Assembly: GCA_020348865.1 (NCBI GenBank)
Contig: CP070754.1
Coordinates: 1,207,055-1,243,163, forward strand
DNA: 36,109 nt
Origin: Candidatus Bathyarchaeota archaeon
Lineage (GTDB): Archaea; Thermoproteota; Bathyarchaeia; Bathyarchaeales; Bathyarchaeaceae
Direction: 5' to 3'
Each line of letters begins with the position of its first letter. Position 1 is the first letter of the stretch. Under the pieces are notes generated by a model. That model ran no database searches, had not been told where the DNA came from, and saw only the letters and a list, made by a program, of their open reading frames with translations. Positions 26,195-34,144 of the stretch are shown piece after piece. A program made the translations under genes and the position numbers.

Positions 26195-26635
26195 CTAGGA
26201 AGTTGCGGTTTTACTCTGGTTCTGCGAGTGAGCTGAGGAATCTACAAGATCTGCCACCTGCAGGTCTACGTGTTTCCAGAAATCATTTTCAAGCATGTCT
26301 AAGTTTTCTTGTTTCTGAGCTTCTTTAGATATAAGGTATCCCCCTCCGAACATCGTTGTTAGGTATCCTACTATCATTGAGAGCGACAAATACCCTCTTT
26401 TGCCACCCGCTAAGAATTCAACCATGAAATCGTTCGGTCGCCCTTGAATTCTTACGGTGGTTTTCAATCTTAGATTTGGGATTTTGCTTGCAGCCCGGAT
26501 TAGGTATCCTTGCTGTATTCCTTCAACAGCAGTTTCAAAGTCTGTTTCGGGAAAAAACTGTTTTATGCGTTCAGTGAGGATTCTTAAATCCACATTCTTC
26601 GCAATCCATTGGCTCCTCAATTCGTCAATCCTCAT
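26195..26635 (-). CDS. Hypothetical protein with one probable membrane helix
   Basis: The 146-residue protein has a soluble alpha/beta N-terminal part of about 90 residues, then a hydrophobic stretch (LSMIVGYLTTMFGGGYLI, about 94-112) and a polar tail rich in Ser/Gln/Asn. I do not recognise the family. The hydrophobic region could be a single membrane helix with the N-terminal domain inside the cell. It lies about 90 bases downstream of the DNA ligase gene's stop on the same strand, and nothing in the sequence ties it to ligase. Confidence 0.55.
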   Translation of the reverse strand: MRIDELRSQWIAKNVDLRILTERIKQFFPETDFETAVEGIQQGYLIRAASKIPNLRLKTTVRIQGRPNDFMVEFLAGGKRGYLSLSMIVGYLTTMFGGGYLISKEAQKQENLDMLENDFWKHVDLQVADLVDSSAHSQNQSKTATS

Positions 26636-26723
26636 CTTGATTTAGATTAGTCAGCTCGCTTATTTCATTTGTTGGACGCTATGCATTTGGTCAGCCTCAG
26701 GCTGAAAGCAACTGATTATTGCG

Positions 26724-28484
26724 TCAACCAGCTGCTTTCTTTAGCCGACTCTTGTACATTTCAGCAATCTCATTGGTTGATGTTGCATCTTCAGCTGACT
26801 TATCAAGCCGATAGTTGCCAGTGAACCGTGGGAACCTTATGGCTAATCCACTTCCTCTTTTGATAACGCCCATAGCGCATACGTGGATTGGGCTGAGGGT
26901 TATTTCGGCGCCTATGACTTCGATGACAACTTTTGGTTCAAACCAAACGTCTGCTTCAATGTTCGAACGAACTCTTGAGTGTCTGTGGGGTATCTTGTGT
27001 TCTTTCATCAATTTGGGAATCTTCTTGAGGTCTTCGTCGGTGAATCCAGTTCCACATTTGGTCACTGTCTGAAAAACGTCTTTTCCTGCGTCATACGCGG
27101 CTAGGAGCAATGCTCCATACGTTCTAGCCCTCTTACCCCTTCCATGGAATGCTCCTACGACAACCAAGTCAACAGTGTCTGCCATTTCGCTCTTGTAATC
27201 ACGTTTGTATTTTATCCAGAGCCATCCTCTTGCACCTGCTTGATACACTGAATCTTTGTTCATTGATTTGCAGACCAATCCTTCGCATCCACTCTCTACT
27301 GCTTTCTCAAAGAACCACTCCAGCTCATCTGGATCATCAGTTACTATGTAGTCTGCCATCTTAACGTGGCAACCTTGTTCAATGATTTTCTTGAGATTCC
27401 GGCGACGAATTGGATATGGCTCTAGGGTCAAGTCCTCCCCATCAACGTATAATGCGTCGAACATGAAGAGTGATACAGGGATTTCTTCCATGGCCTCAGC
27501 GATGCCATGTTTGCGTCTTCTATGCATCAGTTCCTGGAATGGCTTCATTTCGCCAGTGTCAGGGTCAACTGCAACGCATTCAGCCTCAACGATTGCACTT
27601 TCCACTCGAACGCAGTTCTCGATTAGTTCACAGCTATCGGGGTATTGATCTGTGATGTTTTCGAGTCGTCGAGAAAAGAGAGTGATTTGATCTCCATTCT
27701 TATGGGCCTGCACTCTCTCTCCATCGTACTTGAATTCTGCTATGCATTTTCCTCCAAGCTTTTCAAGGATTTCAACGGGCGAGCTCAGTCGTTCAGCCTG
27801 CATAGGTCTAATTGGTTCTCCAGGCGAAATCTGAAACTCTCCAACAGCCTCCATGCCCTGCACCACAACGGTCTTTGCCACTTTACCCAAATCAGATGAA
27901 ATGTTGTACGCTCGCTCCAAATACTTCCTAGCATCCTTTCCACCACCAAATGCAACAGCCAGAGCATCGAGCACCGTCATGTCGGCAATTCCCAACCTCA
28001 GATTGCCTGTGACAATGCGAATGACATACTTTCCCTCTTCAGGAGAGGCATTTGTCAACAGACCAGCTAAAATGCTTGTCTTTAGTTCAATGGATCCAGG
28101 ACCTGTGGCTCTTGCCATCTTGTCCAAGCTTGAATACACCATTTGAACTGTAAGTGGTTCGTGGAAAAACGTTTTCTGAGTCTTTTTTTGCAGAAATATC
28201 TCCGTCGTCTCACCTAGATCTCCTATTGTGGTCACATTCTCTTTGATTGTCTTTTCGCTGTAGCCGGTTGCCTTTGCAACTGCACGTACAGCCAATTTCT
28301 CCGCAATACCTATCTCAATTCCAAAGAAGTCCGGACAAAGCTTCCCTTGCGTCATGTAGACAACTTTGTCGATCAAATCCTTTGGAGTTTGCTTGAGCAG
28401 CTTGACCAAAAGCTCTGTCATTTCCAATCTTCTAGCTGTGGCTTCAATTTCTTTGTAAGCATCTGCAATAAGTGAGTACCGCAA
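26724..28484 (-). CDS. lig: ATP-dependent DNA ligase
   Basis: The 586-residue protein is a typical archaeal replicative ligase. Its N-terminal DNA-binding domain (about 1-215) is followed by the adenylation motif with K252 in EFKYDGERVQ, then the nucleotidyltransferase motifs (LEPYPIRRR, WLWIKYKRDY) and an OB-fold end (AIRFPRFTGNYRLDK). It seals nicks in DNA (Okazaki fragments, repair) using ATP. The TTG at 28484 is the likely start: it gives the expected N-terminus MRYSLIADAYKEIE, the next Met is residue 22, and TTTAATATCT near 28518 is a well-placed TATA-like box for a leaderless message. No other replication genes lie nearby. Confidence 0.95.
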   Translation of the reverse strand: MRYSLIADAYKEIEATARRLEMTELLVKLLKQTPKDLIDKVVYMTQGKLCPDFFGIEIGIAEKLAVRAVAKATGYSEKTIKENVTTIGDLGETTEIFLQKKTQKTFFHEPLTVQMVYSSLDKMARATGPGSIELKTSILAGLLTNASPEEGKYVIRIVTGNLRLGIADMTVLDALAVAFGGGKDARKYLERAYNISSDLGKVAKTVVVQGMEAVGEFQISPGEPIRPMQAERLSSPVEILEKLGGKCIAEFKYDGERVQAHKNGDQITLFSRRLENITDQYPDSCELIENCVRVESAIVEAECVAVDPDTGEMKPFQELMHRRRKHGIAEAMEEIPVSLFMFDALYVDGEDLTLEPYPIRRRNLKKIIEQGCHVKMADYIVTDDPDELEWFFEKAVESGCEGLVCKSMNKDSVYQAGARGWLWIKYKRDYKSEMADTVDLVVVGAFHGRGKRARTYGALLLAAYDAGKDVFQTVTKCGTGFTDEDLKKIPKLMKEHKIPHRHSRVRSNIEADVWFEPKVVIEVIGAEITLSPIHVCAMGVIKRGSGLAIRFPRFTGNYRLDKSAEDATSTNEIAEMYKSRLKKAAG

Positions 28485-28558
28485 ACGTCGTCCCGCAATA
28501 ATAACGGTGCTGAGAGATATTAAAGCTGCATGTTTATGGTGTTTTGAAGATTTGTATC

Positions 28559-28870
28559 CTATTCCTTCGCTAGCAACAACAACCCGCCAAGAATGTTTAC
28601 AGCACCGAGAAATCCTAGAAAACTGAAGAAGAACACTCCAGAATCAAGAAATGCGAGCTGTACATTTATGAAAAGAATGTATAGTGAGAAACCGAGTAGT
28701 GCAACTCCCACTGCTGTTACCAAACCACTTGATAGCCGCCCAAATCGTGCGGAAACCTTGAAAACATCATAGCTTTCTGACCCGGTTGTATCCCTAAGAA
28801 GTTCCTCTTCCCTGCGCTTCAGAACGGAGGTGTCTACCAGGATCTCTTTTATTTTTCTTTTTTTTGACAT
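28559..28870 (-). CDS. Small two-helix membrane protein
   Basis: The 103-residue protein has a charged N-terminus (MSKKRKIKEILVDTS...), two hydrophobic helices (about 52-72 and 78-100) and the end NILGGLLLLAKE. The end matches those of two other small membrane proteins in this window (30774-31001 and 30524-30766), which read DIIAGVILLFR and SILSGLFLIRER. Its own TATA-like box at 28897-28907 indicates a separate, nearly leaderless transcript. Function unknown. Confidence 0.6.
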   Translation of the reverse strand: MSKKRKIKEILVDTSVLKRREEELLRDTTGSESYDVFKVSARFGRLSSGLVTAVGVALLGFSLYILFINVQLAFLDSGVFFFSFLGFLGAVNILGGLLLLAKE

Positions 28871-28891
28871 TTAGGTCATAGTCAATGGTAG

Positions 28892-28912
28892 ACACCTATA
28901 TTTAATATGTGT
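28892..28912 (-). promoter_or_regulatory. Near-palindromic A/T-rich promoter element of the small membrane gene
   Basis: The region is a near-palindrome (ACAC at the left, GTGT at the right) centred on TATTAAATATA, which on the minus strand is a good TATA-like box about 28-37 bases before the ATG at 28870. It predicts a very short leader. Confidence 0.45.
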
Positions 28913-29030
28913 ATGCGACATGGAAACCGCTCTTGGAGGATCTGGATCGACAGAGTTCTAAAGGCTAAAGCTCTCGCCTCGAGATTTCTCCAACCATGTA
29001 ACCGCGATTTCTTCACAGGTTTTGGTAGCC

Positions 29031-30527
29031 CTAGTTTTTCGAAATGATGTTGAAGACGCCAGCCAAGATGGAAATCACGCTGATAACAACCAAAATGGGA
29101 AAGAGAATGCGCGCAAATTGTGGCGAGAGTGCAAATGGCAACGGGTAGTTCATGTTTACAAGATGTGCCGCGAGTGTGGTGAAACCTCCTAAACCTATGC
29201 TCATTCCGCCGAATGCAATGCGGATGCGGTGATATCCAACCATCTTCAAGTAGTATGCCAGCAGGCCTAGGGCAATGAATCCTATGCTTGATGCAAGCGC
29301 TCTCGGTTCGATAAACACAAGAAGGATGATTGATAGTGCGATTCCAGCTATAGGTGTATATGGGTATAATGGAACCTTAAATGGGCGTTGTAGATAAGGT
29401 TTTTTCACTCTGAGTTTCATGAGGGAAAAATTGACCAACGCAAACCCTAAGAGAGAAGCGAATGCCGCAACGGAACCTATGAATTCTAAGACTCCAGTCG
29501 CAGCAAACAAAATGTAGAAAACTGAACCAAAAATAAGTGCTACATATGGGGTCTTAAAGCGTCTGTGACTAGACAGCAGAGACCTCGGCAAATACCCGTC
29601 TCTACTAAGGCCTCTGGTGATGCTTGATTGAACCATAATAGCTGTGCTTAGAGAAGACAAAGCTGCGATTATTCCAGCAATCGTCAGTACTAGGGCTCCA
29701 GCGTCTCCGAGAATCTTCCCAGCGGCTATGGACAGAGGCAAATCTGTTGGCCTAGTAACATCTGTATCGAAATTGACGACGCTGATGGTTACGTATGCAA
29801 TGCCGCAATAGAGCACTATTAGCGTGACAGCTGATAGAATTATGGCTCTGGGAATGTTTTTTCCTGGTTTCTTCATCACGGCTCCTCCTGCTGCTATTGC
29901 TCTCATACCCAGGAACATGAGAAGAGTGTAGGTTATTGCCGCGACAAATCCTGACGACTCCTCAAAAGTGGTTGGATAGTACAACTGCAACTCTAGGCCA
30001 CGTGTACGCGAGACTCCGACGGCGATGAATATTATGAATACCGCTATGAACGCTATCACTATGATAGTTCCCATTTGTCTCACTCCTCGAATGCTCAATA
30101 CGGTGAGAACAACGATAACTGCAGCAGCTAACAAGGTCGTGAGCAAAGATTTGTCTAATGAGATAATGTCGAGTGGCATAAAATACAGAATGTGATAAGC
30201 GAAGCCAATGGCGGCCAATGCTGCGCCGAACACGTTACCAATCCATCTTAGCCACCCAGTCAAGAACGCTAGGAATCCTCCCAACGCTGCCTTTGCGTAG
30301 GAATATTCTCCCCCAACTCGAGGAATGGCTGCTCCGAGTTCACAAAAACTAAGCATTGTCAACAGATTGATTATTCCACACACAAAAAGCGCCAGGACTA
30401 TACGGGATTCGGCAAGAGAAGTCGCATAATTGAGTAGTACAAAGATTTCGATTCCTATAGCGCCACCCAATCCGATAATCACTGCTTGAAATAATCCTAA
30501 CTCTCTTGGAGTCTTTGTTTTGCTCAT
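29031..30527 (-). CDS. APC-family amino acid permease
   Basis: The 498-residue protein has about 12-14 hydrophobic helices and the APC signature in helix 1 (VIIGLGGAIGIEIFVLLN) plus the helix region GGEYSYAKAALGGFLAFLTGW. It resembles the large archaeal amino acid/polyamine permeases and probably takes up an amino acid or organic cation; the substrate is unknown. Its start overlaps the stop of the small membrane gene upstream by ATGA and has a GAGGAGG ribosome site, so the two are translationally coupled. It is the last gene of the apparent operon that begins with the KaiC-like gene. Confidence 0.9.
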   Translation of the reverse strand: MSKTKTPRELGLFQAVIIGLGGAIGIEIFVLLNYATSLAESRIVLALFVCGIINLLTMLSFCELGAAIPRVGGEYSYAKAALGGFLAFLTGWLRWIGNVFGAALAAIGFAYHILYFMPLDIISLDKSLLTTLLAAAVIVVLTVLSIRGVRQMGTIIVIAFIAVFIIFIAVGVSRTRGLELQLYYPTTFEESSGFVAAITYTLLMFLGMRAIAAGGAVMKKPGKNIPRAIILSAVTLIVLYCGIAYVTISVVNFDTDVTRPTDLPLSIAAGKILGDAGALVLTIAGIIAALSSLSTAIMVQSSITRGLSRDGYLPRSLLSSHRRFKTPYVALIFGSVFYILFAATGVLEFIGSVAAFASLLGFALVNFSLMKLRVKKPYLQRPFKVPLYPYTPIAGIALSIILLVFIEPRALASSIGFIALGLLAYYLKMVGYHRIRIAFGGMSIGLGGFTTLAAHLVNMNYPLPFALSPQFARILFPILVVISVISILAGVFNIISKN

Positions 30528-30766
30528 GAATTGCCTCCTCCCAACTCTAGTCGTTCACGGATGAGAAAGAGGCCGCTAAGAATAGAGACAAAACCGAAGA
30601 CGAAAAGAAGGAGAATGTAAAAAGAAACATGTTCAAATGGTATTTCCAGGTTGATGCGAGTGTCAAAAATGTTGAAGTATAGGACGCAGGCAAAAGCGAT
30701 GGCGAAGACGCCTATTACTTCTTGCGTTATACCAATGAACATAACCACGTTCTTTCTCACGTTCAT
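30524..30766 (-). CDS. Small two-helix membrane protein coupled to the permease gene
   Basis: The 80-residue protein has two hydrophobic helices (about 8-30 and 46-67) and the C-terminal phrase SILSGLFLIRER. AGGTGAT lies 6 bases before the ATG at 30766. It sits 7 bases after the previous small membrane gene and shares an ATGA overlap with the permease gene, so it is very likely coproduced with the permease. A role as an accessory subunit or regulator is a guess. Confidence 0.6.
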   Translation of the reverse strand: MNVRKNVVMFIGITQEVIGVFAIAFACVLYFNIFDTRINLEIPFEHVSFYILLLFVFGFVSILSGLFLIRERLELGGGNS

Positions 30767-30773
30767 GGCAAAA

Positions 30774-31001
30774 TCACCTGAATAGAAGGATAACTCCCGC
30801 TATGATGTCACAGACGCTGATCACCAATAATGCCCACAAAAATAGCGTTCTGAATTCAGATCCCGTTGCAGTTCCAAAAAGGCCGAAAAGCAGTGCAACA
30901 CCTATCAGAAGCATCCCCACCATTATTAGAAACCCACCTAGAGCTACAGCCGTTTTGGCGAGTCTTCGAGTGTACGCCGTCAACTGATGACAAGCCATCC
31001 T
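30774..31001 (-). CDS. Small two-helix membrane protein
   Basis: From ATG 31001 this is 75 residues: a polar N-terminus, a glycine-rich helix (ALGGFLIMVGMLLIGVALLFGLF) and a second helix ending DIIAGVILLFR. The frame also extends to TTG 31034, which overlaps the preceding small reading frame; neither start has a good ribosome site. The two-helix layout and end motif match the neighbouring small membrane proteins. Function unknown. Confidence 0.55.
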   Translation of the reverse strand, partial: RMACHQLTAYTRRLAKTAVALGGFLIMVGMLLIGVALLFGLFGTATGSEFRTLFLWALLVISVCDIIAGVILLFR

Positions 31002-31027
31002 AAGGTCCAAGCTCCATTTTGTGGTGG

Positions 31028-31225
31028 TCAACAATTCCGTAGGACGTTGAAACCACCGTCGTTCACAATTGCGAATTCCCGAGATCGAATGTTCCCAGCC
31101 GACGGTGTCCGTCTTGCAGTATTTGTTGACTTGTCAACTCTCTCTTCCGCAACTCTCTCGTGTGTGTCTTCTGGTGTTTCTCCTTGCTCCAATCGCCTGA
31201 AACAAGTGCAAGATCCTTTTCTCAT
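31028..31225 (-). CDS. Possible small hydrophilic protein bridging two genes
   Basis: This 65-residue frame starts at an ATG overlapping the stop codon of the KaiC-like gene (ATGA) and ends a few bases before the possible start of the next small membrane gene. That arrangement is typical of coupled operon genes. The sequence is charged, has three cysteines and no recognisable domain, and could also be chance. I list it because its position is so well fitted, at low confidence. Confidence 0.35.
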   Translation of the reverse strand: MRKGSCTCFRRLEQGETPEDTHERVAEERVDKSTNTARRTPSAGNIRSREFAIVNDGGFNVLRNC

Positions 31226-31905
31226 GCTATTCGAACCGCAGTTTCAATTGCTATTCCGTTTTCCGAAATGCTGAAAGGGATCAGCTTTGGTGTGCAGTTT
31301 GTCTTTTTCATCTTCTTTATTCGTATACGTCTATCAACTCCATCCCCAGCTTTCTGTGCGACTAGTTCGATTACTCCATCAACCAAGTGCTGCACTGTGA
31401 TTTCCTTTTGAGAATCATGCATTCCTTGCGTGAGAAGTAAGAAATGAATTCCTCCGTGTTTACGCGTGCTATCCAGCAAGAGTTCAATCGAGTTTAAGAC
31501 GGGCCTGTATTCTTGGGTCAAAAGGAGGTAAGACAACGAATCAATAACGGTCCAATGTCCCTCCCTCAATTTCATAGGCATCTCTTTTTGGAGAATCTGG
31601 AGAGCTGTTGGAACGTGAACATCGATGAAGGTCCACCGGTCTGTTTTCAAGGTTGAAGTCATCCATCCAAATGCTTCAAAATCCTCTGTCAGGGTGCTGG
31701 ATGACCTAGAAGTTGTAAAGTATGCAACCTTTCCTTTCCAAAGCGCATGTTGATACAGGATTTGCTGTGCGAGTGTGTCATGTCCGGAGCCCGGCTCTCC
31801 CAACATTAGGACTACGCTTTTGTCTGGGAGACCACCTCCAAGGATTTCATCTAACTGCGTTATTTGTGTCTTGACAAGTTTCATTGAGTTTTCCAGCTTG
31901 ATCAT
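31222..31905 (-). CDS. KaiC/RecA-like ATPase-fold protein without the P-loop lysine
   Basis: The 227-residue protein has the KaiC-like opening QLDEILGGGLP followed by a P-loop that reads GEPGSGHDTL (36-45), where the essential Lys (normally GKDT/S) is replaced by His42. Walker B is probably TVIDS (119-123). Single-domain KaiC-like proteins are common in archaea, usually without known function. Loss of the lysine suggests weak or no ATP hydrolysis and a binding or sensing role. ATG 31905 fits a leaderless transcript from the TATA-like box at 31923-31931. It heads the operon of small membrane proteins and the APC permease. Confidence 0.8.
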   Translation of the reverse strand: MIKLENSMKLVKTQITQLDEILGGGLPDKSVVLMLGEPGSGHDTLAQQILYQHALWKGKVAYFTTSRSSSTLTEDFEAFGWMTSTLKTDRWTFIDVHVPTALQILQKEMPMKLREGHWTVIDSLSYLLLTQEYRPVLNSIELLLDSTRKHGGIHFLLLTQGMHDSQKEITVQHLVDGVIELVAQKAGDGVDRRIRIKKMKKTNCTPKLIPFSISENGIAIETAVRIA

Positions 31906-31922
31906 TGCTATGTGTGCCAGGC

Positions 31923-31931
31923 AATATTATT
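31923..31931 (-). promoter_or_regulatory. TATA-like box for the KaiC-like operon
   Basis: Minus-strand AATAATATT lies about 22 bases before the ATG at 31905, giving a transcript that starts at or near the start codon. The strand-wise spacing supports M1 over the next Met (residue 8). Confidence 0.45.
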
Positions 31932-32135
31932 TTTTCCAAGCTATGTGCCCTCCGTTTTCGGAAGCAAGCATCTTTGACTATCACGCCTGCTACAAACCTT
32001 GCTTGTCAGAGTGAGCACTTGGAGGGAAGGAAAGGGTTTGTTGGCGCCTCAAATTATACATTTCAGGGCCCAGGTGGAGCCATGGGCATTGTTTTAGACA
32101 TAATGTAGGTAAAAAGAGTTATTTGTCTGGTTTCA

Positions 32136-32143
32136 ATTTAAAC
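32136..32143 (+). promoter_or_regulatory. TATA-like box for purA
   Basis: ATTTAAAC is centred about 36 bases before the ATG at 32176, leaving a leader of about 10 bases that contains a weak GGAAGG ribosome-site sequence. Confidence 0.4.
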
Positions 32144-32175
32144 AAAAGTGCTCATAACGCAAGGGAAGGCAAATC

Positions 32176-33177
32176 ATGTCTTGCACAGTTGTTGTCTGTG
32201 GCTTCTTCGGAGACACGGGCAAAGGAAAAATCATTTCGTATCTTTCGTTGAAAGATAGAACCGCAGTAACTGCAAGAGCTGGCGTGGGTCCTAACGCTGG
32301 TCACACGGTGGTCCACAAAGGAAAAGAGTTCAAACTGAGAATGTTGCCAAGCGCTTTCGTCTACGATAAGTGCAAATTATTAATTGGACCGGGTGTCCTA
32401 GTGAACTTGAAGATTCTTCTGAACGAAATCGAGCTAACTAAATCCAAGGACCGAGTCGGGGTTGATCGTCAGTGTGCAATCATCGAACCAAGGCACATTG
32501 AAGCCGACAAAAAAGGAGAACTTGCCAAGAAAATCAAGTCTACGGGTTCAGGATCAGGCCCGTGCAACGCTGAAAGAGCTTTGAGAACCGCCAGATTGGC
32601 TCGTGACTTGCCAGAGCTTGAGGGGCTCTTGCGAGACGTCCCCTTGGAGGTAAACAACGCAATAGACGAAGGAGAAAACGTTCTAATCGAAGGAACCCAA
32701 GGAACGTACCTTTCCCTTTATCATGGAACCTATCCTTTCTGCACCTCCAAGGACATAACAGCCTCAGCTGCGTGTTCAGATGTTGGAGTCGGACCAACAA
32801 AAGTTGACGATGTCATTCTTGTCCTCAAAGCGTACACAACCAGGGTTGGAGCTGGTCCACTTCAAGGTGAGCTTTCATGGGAGGAAGCAGAGAAGAGAGG
32901 ATGGGCTGAGGTTGCCACAGTGACTGGAAGACGACGAAGAGCAGCACCATTCAACTATGAACTAGCAAAAAGAGCAGTGATGTTGAACGGAGCCACAAAA
33001 GCCGCTCTAACAAAAATCGATGTGCTGTTTCCAGACTGCAAAGGGATTAAGTCCTACGAAGAGCTTTCACGAAAAGCAAAACAGTTCATCAAAAACGTTG
33101 AAAGGGAGGTCAAAGTGCCAGTGGAGCTCATTGGAACAGGACCCGGTGCTTGGGAAACTGTGGATCGAAGAGCTTAA
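32176..33177 (+). CDS. purA: Adenylosuccinate synthetase (short archaeal type)
   Basis: The 333-residue enzyme catalyses IMP + aspartate + GTP to adenylosuccinate, the first committed step to AMP. Visible family motifs are G12-D13-T-G-K-G-K (GTP P-loop with catalytic D13), NAGHTVVH (catalytic His), GTQGTYLSLYHGTYPFCTS, TTRVGAGPLQ and VTGRRRR. The length of about 333 residues matches the archaeal short form rather than the 430-residue bacterial form. The residue after D13 is Thr, where most family members have Glu (GDEGKGK); the catalytic Asp and Lys are kept. The gene stands alone with its own TATA-like box and no other purine genes nearby. Confidence 0.93.
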   Translation: MSCTVVVCGFFGDTGKGKIISYLSLKDRTAVTARAGVGPNAGHTVVHKGKEFKLRMLPSAFVYDKCKLLIGPGVLVNLKILLNEIELTKSKDRVGVDRQCAIIEPRHIEADKKGELAKKIKSTGSGSGPCNAERALRTARLARDLPELEGLLRDVPLEVNNAIDEGENVLIEGTQGTYLSLYHGTYPFCTSKDITASAACSDVGVGPTKVDDVILVLKAYTTRVGAGPLQGELSWEEAEKRGWAEVATVTGRRRRAAPFNYELAKRAVMLNGATKAALTKIDVLFPDCKGIKSYEELSRKAKQFIKNVEREVKVPVELIGTGPGAWETVDRRA

Positions 33178-33192
33178 GCCAGCCATGTTCGA

Positions 33193-33209
33193 GTCAAGTC
33201 GAGCTTGAC
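33193..33209 (+). terminator. Small inverted repeat just after purA
   Basis: GTCAAG-TCGAG-CTTGAC forms a perfect 6-base stem 15 bases after the purA stop. It is not followed by a run of T, so a terminator role is weak. Confidence 0.25.
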
Positions 33210-33426
33210 GAAGACAAGAAAGGATGTTTTGCTGTCACTACATACTGCGTGCGCAACGGAACCTGCTGAAACCAAAGTTATTATGACATTGGAGGCCCGT
33301 TTGATTTAGAGTAGATGGAAGGAAATTCGGCGGGATGCGGTCTACACTGATTCCGTAACTATACACTTGCCCTTACCAATCTGCCACCTTTTGCTACCTT
33401 TGGCGCGAACGGAACGAGTAAAGAAA

Positions 33427-34089
33427 TTACAGGGTTTCTCTCGCAACTGTTAGAATTCTCACATAATCCGCTGTGTCATCACAGCTGTCAGCTACGTGTT
33501 CCATTTCTTCAATCAAATCTTTGAGCAAGAGAATCGTTGCAGTATTCATTTTGTCGGTGTATTTGAGGAGCATTGCATTTGATTCTACATATCTTTCGTC
33601 GACTCTGTTTTCTATTTTGTCGATTTGCTTCGCGAGTTCCTTCGCCTCTGCAGGATTAGTGCCTAACTTCTCGATGGCTTGACGTAACGTGACTGCGCAA
33701 GTTACTAGATCTTTAGAGGTGTCAGCGAATTGCTGCCACATTTCCTCTACGATTTTTGCGTTCAGAAGGACTGATACAGCTCTTGATGCATCCTTTACAT
33801 GGTCTGCCATTTCATCAAGCCGTTTCACCAAATGCATAATGTCTTCCCGATCCTTTGAAGGCAGACTGCCCCTTGTTAGCTCTTCAAACACGGTTCTTCT
33901 GAGCTCATCAATTTCGTGTTCTCTGGTTGATAGCCTTCCTATGGAGTTCAGCGCTTCTTTTTTGTTGCCTTTCAGAGCGGCGTTGATGGACTTTTCCAGT
34001 TCCACCACAGTATCTATGGCCAGGGTCATCTGTCTGTCTGCCATTTCTAGAACCTTAGACTTTCGCCTTTTGGCAAACCATCTTTCCAT
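33427..34089 (-). CDS. DUF47/PhoU-like protein
   Basis: The 220-residue all-helical protein matches the DUF47 (YkaA, PhoU-like) layout, with paired helices holding E/D-rich motifs (STREHEIDELRRTVFEELTRG, then MADHVKDASRAV, and LIEEMEHVADSCDDTADYVR). DUF47 proteins usually sit next to the Pit phosphate transporter and are thought to control it by binding metal clusters. Here the neighbour is an ABC transporter instead, with its ATPase gene 55 bases upstream on the same strand. Regulation of anion uptake is therefore a plausible but unproven role. Confidence 0.8.
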   Translation of the reverse strand: MERWFAKRRKSKVLEMADRQMTLAIDTVVELEKSINAALKGNKKEALNSIGRLSTREHEIDELRRTVFEELTRGSLPSKDREDIMHLVKRLDEMADHVKDASRAVSVLLNAKIVEEMWQQFADTSKDLVTCAVTLRQAIEKLGTNPAEAKELAKQIDKIENRVDERYVESNAMLLKYTDKMNTATILLLKDLIEEMEHVADSCDDTADYVRILTVARETL

Positions 34090-34144
34090 GAGAGATCACT
34101 ATCAGCATAGGTATGTATCAATATGGACGTTTAAAATCTTTATT

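Noticed and set aside
26006..26236. 76-residue frame in the convergent gap
   Set aside because: No ribosome site, no domain, odd composition and overlap with the end of the minus-strand gene.
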